NCBI RefSeq assembly: GCF_020536995.1 | Contig: NC_068362.1 | Location: 1,007,394 to 1,071,393, forward strand | Reading direction: 5' to 3' | DNA length: 64,000 nt | DNA from: Dreissena polymorpha | Taxonomy: Eukaryota; Mollusca; Bivalvia; Myida; Dreissenidae | In this document: one piece after another, positions 47,916 through 58,084 of the stretch | Layout: each line of letters opens with the position of its first letter | How positions within the stretch are numbered: the stretch's first letter is position 1 | The notes under the pieces: model-generated | Told to the model about the DNA's origin: nothing | Databases searched by the model: none | What the model saw: only the letters and a program-made list of their open reading frames with translations | Made by a program: the position numbers and the translations under genes

Positions 47916-49944
47916 TATGAGTAATCACATGTTATACCCTTGTCAGGTTTAATTGTCTCAATTTCTTGTGTACAACATATACCAGTTAGTTGTTCTGATA
48001 CCATCAAATGTTCCAATCCATATAATATGATGTAGAAAGCATGTAATTCGCAAGTACTTGAGCCCATACGCAAATGCAGGTGCTCTACATGATCTAATGT
48101 AACCTAGTCCAAAAAGACATTTTTAAAAGGATACCGTGTTGCTTCAGGGAATATTTATTTTCAAACTAATATTCATTAACGTTAGTTTGCTTAAAACTTT
48201 AAAAGGAAATAAAACAATACTGACATGCGTTATCTTTGATTAATTCTGATGAAATTAGCTACGAAACTGCGTGTGGTTAAACAAAAACTTAAATAATTTA
48301 GAAACAAAAATCGTTTAAATGTTTGGGTTCAACGTCGAATCGGACTTGAACAATGATTAGAATTAACTTATAAATACTTTTCGACAATTGTCCCTGTAGA
48401 GCGTTACACAGATGCTTAATCATTATTATTTTTGGATCTTTCGTATAAAAACATACATGGAAACAACAAATTGAGGTTTTACACCCACACACCTTTACCT
48501 GCCATAGTTTAAGTTTAGGTTGTTAATGACAAAAATGTTTTAAGAACTGAAAATTCATTTTGTGAAAAATGTTGTTCATAGCTCACGACGTTCTGTTAAA
48601 CACCATTTTAATGTAGCGTCACTCAACGTTATTTGTGTAAATGATTGAAAGAAGCAGTGACCTTTTCTTTGTTGATAACATTGAAACGTACGTTATTGAA
48701 AGAAAAGTTAAAAAGACCACTGTCCCGCTTTTGATAGATTATATGAAAGTTCAATTAATCTTGATAACTTTTATTTTCTATCAATGGTGTCATGTCTTTT
48801 GAAAAGAAGACCGAAGTCATTTAGTAACTCTACTTATCACTGAGATAACAGGTCAGTATGTCTTAAAGGGGTCGCTGTGATCCATGATTAAGATTTTCTT
48901 TATTAACTTTTCTTTGCGAAATTGCATGTGAGTTTGCAATTTCCGTTAACTGAAATGTGTTTTAAAGATATGCTAATAACTAAGCCTTAGTCTAAGGTCG
49001 ATGATCTTTGAGCTGGTGGTATTATCAACATATAAGAAATGAATATAGCTCTAACTAACATATTTATAATATAATAAGTTGCTGGGGTGGAGGGGGCTTG
49101 GCACCTTGATCTGCTGTTTGCTGGTTGGTTGCTTAATTGAACAGAAAGACGAGTAAAACCAGGTCGCTCGTTTAAAAGTCAAAGACACACTGCACACATG
49201 TGTGCTGTTCTTTCAATTAATCCTTCAAACAATATATTCCGGAATATAACTGTTTTTGTATAATGGTACTTAGAAATAAATTGTCACAAAATGCAATAAT
49301 ACCAATAATTTCAATTGTTAATTGTACACAATGTCAAATCTTGTCCGAGAAAGAAACTATTTACGCCAAGACAGAAGGTAGTTTAATTTGGCAGATATGT
49401 TTATATGACATCTTAAGGCGACATAGTAAGAGTAGGTTTTAGGTAAACAGGTTGAATGTCAACGTTGAGGTTAAGACCACGTGTTCCGCGTAATATCAAA
49501 TTAACACTTAACGTTCAAATACATTTTACAGTGAAAAATGTTGACGTGTGCTGCCCAGATTACAATTGTCTAATGCATGCAGGATGAAATTTAAAATAAC
49601 TTAGCGAAAATTGGGCTCATAATTCCATCAAGTTATGTTGTCATGTTGATGTTTAAAATAACAGAAACAAAAACCAAGTTTTTTCCTGGTTTGTTCACAT
49701 AATCATATGCTGCCCATTACATTTTAACAATAGGCCTGCAGCCAATCCTTTACATGAGTATATTTCACAATATGAGTGTGAGAGGGTTCGGTATCTCAGT
49801 GATAAATTACATGTCCCTCTAATATCATAAATCGTTATTAAACTTCCACCTTTGGCATCTCGATCAATACTTGCTATCTGAACATACAGGACCATTTAGT
49901 TAATCTTAACATCTTCATTTGGGAATCTTGTTTCCAATGGAAAA
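47916..49944. other. Nothing recognised
   Basis: 2 kb upstream of the Ly6-like gene. No promoter motif stands out; no exon pair supported. Confidence 0.4.
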
Positions 49945-52425
49945 ATGAAAGCTTTGATGCTGTTAACGTTTTTCTGTTTGGTATCTGGTAAGTGAATGTA
50001 AATGTTCACTAAGTTTAAATATTTGTTTTCTCAACAGTTAACTCATTTTTGTTCTTTTACATATGTTTCTATGTTTTTTGTTGGCATACTTCAGTCATAA
50101 TTTTAATAAACGATTAACGCCGTAATCAAAATCCAATAAAATAAAAAAGAATAAATTTGCAAGTATTTGACTTTTACTTATGTAACATAAGACCATATAA
50201 AATCGATATATTTGCAGTAAATTGATTTTTACATAGTCTGGTTTGCTAAACCTTTTTAATGTGACAGGTTGCTATGGTATTCAATGTTACCAATGCGACT
50301 CTCTGAACTATGCCGATTGTCACGTGACACAATGTCCGGGGAAGTCCTGCCAGACAAGATCGATGATGAACGGAATGGGTACGTGTGTAGTTATGATCGT
50401 GTGCACCATTCCAACACCATGCGCATATTATAATTTTGAAAATATTTGAGCCTCTCTCTGAGACGCGCTCTGACCGTTTAATTTTTAACCCTTTGCATGC
50501 TGGGAAATTTGTCGTCTGCTAAAATGTCGTCTGCTGAATGTCTAAAATTACCATTTTCTTCGTTTATTTTTCAAAGAATACTATCAGAATAGCAAACAGT
50601 TTTGATCCTGATGAGACGCCACGTTTTGTGGCGTCTCATCTGGATCCAAAATGTTTGCAAAGGCCTTTACAATTCGGTTCCAGCGCTTAAAGGGTTAAAT
50701 GCGGATGAAGTGGGTAATAATCTGTACGTTATAAATGAGCACCGAAAGACGGACGGAATGCATGTGCGTAAAGTGTCGTCGCAGATTAGCCTGTACAGTG
50801 CGCATTGGTTAATAAGAGACGGCCCTTTCCGCTTGCATGGTATTTTTCGTTTAAGGAAGTCTGTTCTTAGCGAAAATCCAATTCAGGCGTCCCTGATCAG
50901 CCGGTGCGCACTGCACATGCTAATCTGTGACGACATTTTGCGCTTTTGCATTAAGCGTCATTTTCCCAGAGTAAGGCTGAACAATATTTATCTGTTTTAA
51001 AATTAGAGGTTCCATGGCAAAAACTGCAAATGAACCAAACAAAGTTCATTAATTGTAAAGGCATAGATTATCATTTTTGTTAAATATAAATAAATCAATA
51101 TATCCGTCACTAATGTTGGATATTCCCAACAAACCCATATATGGCTTTATCGTTGATGACCGGTGTGAATTATTGTATAACTTGGTCAAAGTATGGTAAA
51201 GAAATTGTACTTTCAAAGCGCTTAAAGATAATCTTTATGTATGTAACACTGACTAGATCTATGATTATGGGAAATTCAACGTATACAAAAGTTATAATAT
51301 GGTGTATTATTTAAACGGATTTGTTTCCATTTATTCAGATTTGTTTATGCTGTCGATATCTGCATGCGGAATTGAATTCATTATTTTTTATGTATATCCA
51401 TTCGTTACTAAATCCGTCTCACCGTAAAGTATCAATAACTCCGCTTGGATACTCATGGAGTTGTAGTTTATAACCCATATGATCAGTATGATTGTGTTAT
51501 TGACCTATTCAGACAAAAATGTATACTTGTGTTATTTCTTGGCTAGCTAGAGAGAATTGTTTTCCAAAAGCAACAATAGAAGCGCTGTTTTCTATTACAG
51601 TTGTTGCTTTGAACATTTTTTTCAACCGTGTTATCTAGAATCACTTTAATTTTGCCTTTCTTTGGGCTTTATATAAACGAGCTGTTAAAAACCAACAGGA
51701 AATGTAATTTTGTTTAACCCATTTATGCAAAGCGTCTAGAAAAAAGGCATAGGCAAACAGCGTAGACCAAGCTGAGACACCACATAATGCGGCGTCTCAT
51801 CTGGGTCTACGCTGTTTGCTTAAAGGAATTTCTGTGAGAAATATTATAAAAAAATATATTTATGATATACACCCCTAATTTTGGAAATAAATTTATCCAA
51901 TTTAGAAGGATGGGGGAGTCCACTAGGCATAAATGGGTTAATTGGAATTATGTTGAATATTATTCGACATTTGTGTGCCATTCAGTCAGTCACATGTGTG
52001 GGGATCCAAACGGCAAGAAGGGCTGCATCGACGAGTTTGGCGCCCAGATTTGCACTTGTACAGACGACAAATGTAACGCACCAAACTTTAACGCCACCTC
52101 TAGCGGCGGATACGGAAACTCGGGAAATTCGTGGGGCTCCGGTTTCAATTCGGGAGGCTCCGGAAGCATGAATGGCCAGCAAGGTTCCGGGTCGAACACT
52201 TGGGGTAGTTGGGGTAATGGAAATAATGGCGGAAGCGGGTCCGGTTGGGAGAATTGGGGCGGTAACCAGGGTAACGAATGGGGCAAGCAATTCTCTGGTG
52301 GTAATGGGAAGGACGGGTTTCACAAATGCGAGAACGGCACGAATTGCTACAACGCTTCCACCACTGGAAGGTTCGTCAGTCTGAATCTCGTGTGTTGCGC
52401 AATCTACATTGCAATGTGGTTCTAA
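49945..52425 (+). CDS. Ly6/uPAR three-finger protein with Gly/Trp-rich tail, probably GPI-anchored
   Basis: Exons 49945-49987, 50268-50378 and 51986-52425 join in phase (197 aa). Residues 1-15 are a signal peptide (MKALMLLTFFCLVSG). The mature start, CYGIQCYQCDSLNYADC, and the end, ICTCTDDKCN, are the Ly6/uPAR hallmarks CxxC and C-x-C-x3-CN. About 60 residues follow, rich in Gly, Ser, Asn and Trp (GSWGNGNNGG style), then two N-glycosylation sites (NGT, NAS) and a C-terminal hydrophobic stretch ending in AIYIAMWF that fits a GPI signal. So it is likely an outer-membrane or secreted adhesion or receptor-modulating protein. The domain is short for the family (about 68 residues), so an exon between 50378 and 51986 may be missed. 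A MITE ends 48 bp before exon 3. Exact orthologue not recognised. Confidence 0.75.
50489..50694 (+). mobile_element. piggyBac-like MITE family A, copy 3 (Ly6 intron)
   Basis: Both TTAA flanks intact (50485-50488 and 50695-50698). CCCTTTGCATGCTGGGAAAT to GCGCTTAAAGGG, with the GATGAGACGCC...GGCGTCTCATC core. Confidence 0.85.
50705..50985 (+). repeat. Dispersed repeat C, copy 4 (Ly6 intron)
   Basis: Contains 'cgtaaagtgtcgtcgcagat' and 'gcactgcacatgctaatctg', the two half-sites of family C, around an internal 'tttttcgtttaaggaagtct'. It abuts MITE A3 almost directly. The 132-codon ORF spanning A3 and this repeat is an artefact. Confidence 0.7.
51718..51937 (-). mobile_element. piggyBac-like MITE family B, copy 3, next to Ly6 exon 3
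   Basis: CCCATTTATGC to GCATAAATGGG with TTAA on both sides (51714-51717, 51938-51941). The central GCGGCGTCTCATCTGGGTC side is intact. Its right end lies 48 bp before exon 3 of the Ly6 gene, so the branch point could fall in or near the element. Confidence 0.85.
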
Positions 52426-52524
52426 AGGCACTTGTTTACAGATTTTCGTATTTAAAAAAAGTCATAACATATGTTTACTTACACATTTATGATATTTCAA
52501 ATAGTCATTACTAATCATAATAGC

Positions 52525-52530
52525 AATAAA
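52525..52530 (+). terminator. Polyadenylation signal AATAAA for the Ly6-like gene
   Basis: Canonical hexamer 100 bp after the stop codon (52423-52425). Confidence 0.5.
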
Positions 52531-52544
52531 ATAATTTAGTTATC

Positions 52545-52625
52545 AATCATTTCCGTCCACGGTATTCGAACCCGGGACCTTTGGAAGTAAAAGGTACAGC
52601 TGCACCAAGTACACTTTTATATGCA
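52545..52625 (-). tRNA. tRNA-like sequence (Gly-TCC-like), probable pseudogene or SINE piece
   Basis: On the minus strand 'acttggtgcagctgtacc', then a loop with TTCC as in tRNA-Gly(TCC), then a good B box inside 'cccgggttcgaataccg'. The acceptor stem and A box are poor. Most likely a tRNA-derived fragment. Confidence 0.35.
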
Positions 52626-52639
52626 CATGCAAAATAATT

Positions 52640-53170
52640 ACCGCTATGATAGTTCTCAAGGTATTTTCCAAATAGTAAAGAAGAAACGTTGCTTACTTTA
52701 TCATTTTAAGAGTTTCGAATGATTATAATCCATATGTAAGTCGGTATGTTTGACCTTTTTAGTCAGGAGTGTTATAAAAAAGTATATAATATTCTTTATT
52801 AAATCCATCACAGTAATTTTAAAATTATCATTTGAATAAACTGTGAACAAGTCCCTTTAAGACACTTGCAACATTTCACGCAGGTATACGGAATATAAAG
52901 TTTTCACCGTAGGTGGACATATAAGTGTTTTTATGTTTCTTTGTGTTACGAAATAAAATTAACCAGAAAAATTGTCTCCTAGTACTGTTTCCTTATTTCT
53001 TTATTTAAATTAAAATACCATACATTTCGCGTTTTAGGAACTTCATAGCAGTGGAATGAAAAAAGCAGGCTTATGTTACTGTTTATTTTCGGGTTTTGTG
53101 TTAGGCAATACATAATAAAATAAGATGCAATATAAACACAACCATTACTTGTATAAACAGACATCATAAA
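52640..53170. other. Nothing recognised
   Basis: AT-rich DNA between the tRNA-like piece and MITE B4. Confidence 0.4.
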
Positions 53171-53177
53171 ACATTAA

Positions 53178-53399
53178 CCCATTTACGCTTAGCTTCTAGA
53201 AAAAAGGCCTTCGCAAACAACGTGGACCCAGATGAGACGCCGCATGATGCGGCGTCTTATCAGCGTCTGCGCTGTTTGCTTAAAGAAATGTCTGTAAGAA
53301 ATGTTCTAAATATAGAAATAAATATACTAGACATCCTTAATTTTGGAAATCAATTGATACAACTTAGAAGGATGGGATAGTCCACTAGGCATACATGGG
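53178..53399 (-). mobile_element. piggyBac-like MITE family B, copy 4
   Basis: TTAA at 53174-53177 and 53400-53403; ends CCCATTTACGCTTAG and CTAGGCATACATGGG. Central palindrome GATGAGACGCCGCATG...GCGGCGTCTTATC with one mismatch. Confidence 0.85.
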
Positions 53400-53529
53400 T
53401 TAAGACGAGAAGATGGTATGTCATTTGCGACTAGCGTTGCTCCCGATTAGACCGCGCAGTCTGGTCAGAACCTACCCCGTCCGACATGAAGTCACGCAAT
53501 GTTTCGTGGTTTCATTTACGGCCAGCGTA

Positions 53530-54268
53530 GCTCCTGACCAGACTGTGCGAGTGTGCAGCTAGCTTGTCCTGACCAGACTGTGAGAGTGTGCAGCTAGCTT
53601 GTCTGGAGCTCCTGACCATACTGTGCGAGTGTGCAGCTAGCTTGTCTGGAGCTCCCGACCAGACTGTGCGAGTGTGCAGCTAGCTTGTCTGGAGCTCCTG
53701 ATCAGACTGTGAGAGTGTGCAGCTAGCTTGTCTGGAGCTCCTGATCAGACTGTGAGAGTGTGCAGCTAGCTTGTCTGGAGCTCCTGATCAGACTGTGAGA
53801 GTGTGCAGCTAGCTTGTCTGGAGCTCCTGACCAGACTGTGCGAGTGTGCAGCTAGCTTGTCCTGACCAGACTGTGCGAGTGTGCAGCTAGCTTGTCTGGA
53901 GCTCCTGACCAGACTGTGCGAGTGTGCAGCTAGCTTGTCCTGACCAGACTGTGCGAGTGTGCAGCTAGCTTGTCTGGAGCTCCTGACCAGACTGTGCGAG
54001 TGTGCAGCTAGCTTGTCTGGAGCTCCTGACGTGACTGTTCGAGTGTGCAGCTAGCTTGTCCTGACCAGACTGTGCGAGTGTGCAGCTAGCTTGTCTGGAG
54101 CTCCTGACCAGACTGTGCGAGTGTGCAGCTAGCTTGTCCTGAGCAGACTGTGCGAGTGTGCAGCTAGCTTGTCTGGAGCTCCTGACCAGACTGTGCGAGT
54201 GTGCAGCTAGCTTGTCTGGAGCTCCTGACCACACTGTGCGAGTGTGCAGCTAGCTTGTCTGGAGCTAC
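53530..54268 (+). repeat. 43/35-bp minisatellite, about 18 copies
   Basis: Long unit 'ctgaccagactgtgcgagtg' then 'tgcagctagcttgtctggag' then 'ctc'. A short variant lacks the 'tggagctc' part ('cttgtcctgacc'). Long and short units are mixed, partly alternating, suggesting unequal exchange of blocks. Every unit holds AGCTAGCT. The minus-strand 89-codon ORF is repeat-derived. Confidence 0.92.
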
Positions 54269-54430
54269 ACTGGACGCACATAGCATAAGACTTATTTTCG
54301 TGTGACGCGGCTTTAATAATACACAGTAGAAGTCATAACGAGTAGGCCTTCACATTATATACACAAGATACAATTGATGTAACGTAGCCTCCTTTAAGCA
54401 GCGGTTGATTTATGGCATACATCATACTTT

Positions 54431-54934
54431 AAAGGGGCCTTTTCACGTTTTGCTAAACGGACAAAATTTAAAAAAAAAATGTTTCAAATTCGCAAATTTT
54501 GATTGTAGTTATTATATTTGTGAGGAAACTGTAATACTGCACATGTAGCATGCTCCAATATATACATTATATGCCACGTTTGACGATTTAAAAACGTGAA
54601 AATTATAAAGCGTTGCAACGCGAAACGATTGAATAATTTGGAGTGTTGTGTTGTCGTCGTTATATTTTGTGATACTACGAGGATTGCTTATATAAAGTAT
54701 AAATACCTCAATGATTGTGTGATGAAGGCTGGTCGAGTGGTCTAAGCGATAGACTTTTAATCCATTTACTCCAGGGGTCAGTGGTTCGAGCTCAGTTGAG
54801 GGTTATTGTTGTCTTTCTTTAATTGTATTCATGTTTTTTAATGCAGCCTTTTAAATCCAATGCGTACATTTATCAATATAAAGCATTTCATGATAAACTT
54901 GAAAACATGCCAACATATGTATAAAGGCCCCTTT
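54431..54934 (+). mobile_element. TIR element G with embedded tRNA-like sequence, copy 1
   Basis: Ends AAAGGGGCCTTT and AAAGGCCCCTTT are exact 12-bp inverses. The interior carries 'cgttgcaacgcgaaacgatt', 'ctacgaggattgcttatata' and a tRNA-like block, all shared with 23451-23939. About 504 bp, non-coding. The TIRs say DNA transposon, the tRNA-like part says SINE; it may be a composite. Confidence 0.8.
54721..54805 (+). tRNA. tRNA-like sequence (Leu/Ser type) within element G; pseudo-tRNA
   Basis: A box 'ggtcgagtggtctaagcg' and B box 'ggttcgagctc' at nearly tRNA spacing, with 'agacttttaatccatttact' between, slightly longer than the other copies. The acceptor stem does not pair well. Likely an internal pol III promoter of the repeat. 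Confidence 0.5.
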
Positions 54935-54974
54935 CCTTTAATAGTTACGGTAGTCCATATATGAGTCGCGTTCT

Positions 54975-55192
54975 GAGAAAACTGGGCATAATGCTTGTGC
55001 GTAAAGTGTCGTCCCAGATTAGCATGTGCAGTCCGCACAGGCTAATCAGGGACGACACTGTCCGCATTAACTTGAGATCGGTAAGAAGAGACTTCCTTAA
55101 AACTAAAAATACCATAAAAGCGGAAAGTGTCGTCCTTGATTAGCCTGTGCGGACTGCACACGCATTAAGCCCAGTTTTCTCATAACACGGCT
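54975..55192 (+). repeat. Dispersed repeat C, copy 5
   Basis: 'gtcgtcccagattagcatgt' and 'cacaggctaatcagggacga' form one palindromic half, 'cggaaagtgtcgtccttgat' starts the second. Ends 'gttttctcataacacggctc'. About 220 bp. Confidence 0.75.
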
Positions 55193-55655
55193 CATATCAT
55201 GGTTGTACTTGTTAGAGGCGCTAAAGGTCAAAATAAAGTACATCCAGAACTTTTTATAGCACATAAACTAGAACAGCAAAACTTAGTATCGAGCGAGTCC
55301 TCGTTTCGATCATTTTGTTTACATAAAGAACGAGGCTCTCGTCAGGACGTCACACGCATGCGCCCCAAGTATTTAGTTTTATGATAAACATTTGTTCAGT
55401 TGAAAAACCTATTGGACGTTTATTTCAGGAATTCTTTTAATAGTGACATATGTGCCGACATTTATTTGAACAAATGTCGAACGTTTGCGTCAATGAACTT
55501 GTATTTATTGAATTGAATTGATCAAATGTACATAGAAGTTATACAAAGTTTAATTACTGTTTAAGTTTATTTAAATTATGTTCAGTGAATTAAAGGGCCG
55601 TAAACCGTGATTGACGAAAAAAGAAAGGTAATAAAATACCGTATTTTTTTACAAT
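55193..55655. other. Nothing recognised
   Basis: AT-rich; a 61-codon ORF at 55199-55384 without motifs. Confidence 0.4.
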
Positions 55656-55660
55656 TATTA

Positions 55661-56075
55661 GTTTATATTGATTAAAATATCGCGACTGGCATATTACATT
55701 ACTTGAAAAAAGTTCATATTTTCAATATATTCGGTAATAAAATTTCGCGATGTGAAATCGAAAGAACATCGCGAAAATAGGTGACAAAACGATATACACA
55801 CTATAAATAATGAAAGTAGATTGATCATTTTATCATTTTATATATAAAATATATACAATTCACTACGCATGCACAATTTGCATTTCTGGGTTTATCACGT
55901 GACGATGATGATCAATCTACTTGCGTTATTTATAGTAAACTGGTAGTTACTAGTTACCTGGTACATGTACACAGTAAAATTTATTACCTAATATACTGAA
56001 AATATGAAAACTTATCAACTTTTTTCAAGTAATGTAATATACCAGTCGTGATATTTTAATCAAAATATTGAGGCT
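55661..56075. mobile_element. Foldback MITE with imbricated inverted repeats
   Basis: Outer arms of about 75 bp: 'gattaaaatatcgcgactgg' near 55672 mirrors 'ccagtcgtgatattttaatc' near 56043. Inside, 'ctataaataatgaaagtaga' (55801) mirrors 'tctacttgcgttatttatag' (55916). Two nested palindromes share one centre. No coding. Confidence 0.75.
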
Positions 56076-56082
56076 ATTTGTT

Positions 56083-56205
56083 GGATCCGATGGATTATCG
56101 ATTTTAATTCACGAGTGATCATAGAAAATAATATTTATATATAATATATATTTTCTATGATCACGAGTTAATTAAAATCGATAATCCACAGAATCCAACT
56201 AATTT
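56083..56205. repeat. Palindrome, about 55-bp arms
   Basis: 'gattatcgattttaattcac' then 'gagtgatcatagaaaat' mirrors 'attttctatgatcacgag' then 'ttaattaaaatcgataatc', around a short AT centre. Directly follows the preceding element. Confidence 0.8.
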
Positions 56206-56250
56206 TCTTTTTATTTAATGCATTTTTCACAGTTTATATACATTGTTCAA

Positions 56251-56779
56251 GATTCTAACACGACACGCGACTTGTTTTCTATAGACAAAGAAGGAAATCA
56301 AGTGTGGGTTATTCTGCAATAACTTATGGGCGGAGCTTAATGTTTCAAAAATAGTTCCGAATAAATAAAGAAAATATTGCAGTAAAATGCACGTGCTAAA
56401 ACTCGCTCTAAAAGAAATTTAATAAATGTAGCATGTATATGAATGTAATGAAACAACAAATTGTATATTTGGTGATAAGTGGCATAACCACGCATACAAA
56501 AAATGTTATTTGTTAGGAAACGTAATTCAGAAAACATTTATAGCATGTCAGCTTTTTAGTAGCATCAATAAACGTGACGTCATTAAGTTTCTACCATTGT
56601 TGTTTTAAATGAAAGTGACGTCATTTGCAAAATATTTATGAATGAAAATGACGTCATATGTTTGTACAATTCAATGACGTCAATAAATAGTGAACAGTGT
56701 AATAAGAAGGGCGGAGTATTGAAAAATATAGTTCACGTCCTAAAGCTTGAACTGAATCAATCAGAATCGTGTTAGAATC
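56251..56779. mobile_element. Candidate element with 13-bp inverted ends
   Basis: GATTCTAACACGA (56251-56263) and TCGTGTTAGAATC (56767-56779) are exact inverses 529 bp apart, with 'gggcgga' near both ends (56329, 56709). No clear target duplication. Contains the CRE-type cluster. Confidence 0.45.
56575..56682. promoter_or_regulatory. Cluster of four CRE-type TGACGTCA sites
   Basis: Perfect TGACGTCA palindromes at 56575, 56616, 56649 and 56675, with a fifth at 56980. CREB/ATF proteins bind this octamer in animals. No gene start is seen beside them, so the function is unknown. Confidence 0.5.
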
Positions 56780-56781
56780 GA

Positions 56782-56945
56782 AATAATATTTTTCAAAGAT
56801 GGTTTGTTGTCGCATAACCCACAGTAAGTTGTATAGATGCGTGTTATCAAATCACTCGTGCTTCGCACTCGTGATTTAATTCCTACGCATCTATACTCCT
56901 TACTGTGGGTTATTCGACAACAAACCATAATAGAAAAATATTATT
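56782..56945. repeat. Palindrome, about 75-bp arms
   Basis: 'ggtttgttgtcgcataaccc' then 'acagtaag' mirrors 'cttactgt' then 'gggttattcgacaacaaacc'; outer edges 'aataatatttttc' and 'gaaaaatattatt' also pair. The same 'gtgggttatt' appears near 56303. Confidence 0.8.
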
Positions 56946-57159
56946 TCTTAAGTTTAACTAACGAATTTTGCTGGGATAATGACGTCATTTCGTCAAAAAA
57001 ACACGCTGTAGATCAACAAATTTGACATGGATTTAACGGAAATGAAATAAATCTTTAAAGGTAAATTGTTTATTGTGTAATTGTTTGCATTAATTCAGAA
57101 ATTATGTTGCTAGTTTTCTTAACCGATCGATACGCGGTCACCGGATGATATTTAACGAA

Positions 57160-57390
57160 ATCGTTCATAAGTAGTCGTCACGAGTAAAACTTCATAAAAC
57201 TTTTTTTTTGAGGAAATCGTTTAAGAGTAGTCATGACAAGTAGGACTACGTACTACTTATTTAAATAAATCGTTGATAAGTAGACATGAAAAGTAAGGCT
57301 ACATAGAACGTATTTCATGAATTCGATCGTAAGTAGTCATTACGAATAGGGCTACATAACACGTATTACAAAATTTCGTTCATAACTTGA
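57160..57390 (+). repeat. Degenerate tandem repeat, about 63 bp, four units
   Basis: 'cgttcataagtagtcgtcac' recurs with changes near 57221, 57281, 57327 and 57374, each followed by 'agtagg.ctac' text. Confidence 0.55.
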
Positions 57391-57494
57391 CATGATGAGT
57401 CAATCTGAACGCATCGGACAGTGGGCTACACCACACCGTCTCTCTGATGTACGTAGGCGGCCGTCATATTGGATTTGGAACTACTTTAGAAAAC

Positions 57495-57505
57495 AAGATG
57501 GCGGC
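57495..57505 (+). promoter_or_regulatory. YY1-type motif AAGATGGCGGC
   Basis: Exact match to the animal YY1 core found near many transcription starts. The surrounding 57410-57520 is GC-richer than its neighbours. No downstream coding exon was found within the window, so promoter status is speculative. Confidence 0.2.
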
Positions 57506-57714
57506 CCCCTCTTAAGGAGGAAAAATTAAAATGTGTGTTTTTAGCTCGTCTTTTTCAAGATAACATTCTGTAAGTAATAATTTAATGTAGATCTGTGAAT
57601 TCCCACAACGTACTTAAAAACTTGTTAAAATTTTAAGATGCCATTACTGACATACTGATAGGAGTACGTTATAGTATTGACATCGAGTAAATTTAAAAAT
57701 TAAATCGACTGTTT

Positions 57715-58077
57715 TCGTTATATTTTGTGAGATACGAGGATTGCTTACATAAACTTGATAAAGTATGAAACACATCACTCATTGTATGAGCATGGGTGGC
57801 CGAGTGGTCTAAACGGTAGACTTTTACTCCATGGGGTCAATGGTTCGAGCCCATTTGAGGGTTACTTTTATATTTTTATTCAATTTTATTCTTGTTTTTT
57901 TTTATTGCAGCTTTTTAGATCCAATGTTTGCATTTATCAATATAGCATAGAGTCTATAATGAAAAAAATAACTTGGGGAGTTTTTATGTTATAGTTAGAT
58001 TGTGTGACTTATCAATTTAAAGTATTTAATAACAAACTTCAATACATGTGACGTCTAATCTGTGAAAACGTCCCTTT
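57715..58077 (+). mobile_element. TIR element G, copy 3 (5'-truncated)
   Basis: Starts inside the family at 'cgttatattttgtgagatac' and ends at 'tgtgaaaacgtccctttga', matching the end of 54431-54934 in outline and the end of 23451-23939 closely. Left TIR missing. Confidence 0.7.
57783..57862 (+). tRNA. tRNA-like sequence (Leu/Ser type) within element G; pseudo-tRNA
   Basis: Best preserved of three: A box 'ggtggccgagtggtctaaac', middle 'gtagacttttactcc', B box 'ggttcgagccc'. The acceptor stem pairs poorly. Treated as a repeat-borne pol III promoter. Confidence 0.5.
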
Positions 58078-58084
58078 GAAATTG

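Noticed and set aside
50602-51000. 132-codon ORF
   Set aside because: Runs from MITE A3 into repeat C; the same text gives ORFs at 18071 and 54961.
51982-52431. 149-codon and 98-codon minus-strand ORFs over Ly6 exon 3
   Set aside because: Antisense shadows of a composition-biased exon; no motif.
53965-54234. 89-codon repetitive minus-strand ORF
   Set aside because: Product of the 43/35-bp minisatellite with no flanking coding signal.
54721-54805. Functional tRNA-Leu or tRNA-Ser gene
   Set aside because: A and B boxes are good, but acceptor stems do not pair and three copies share long flanking repeat sequence.
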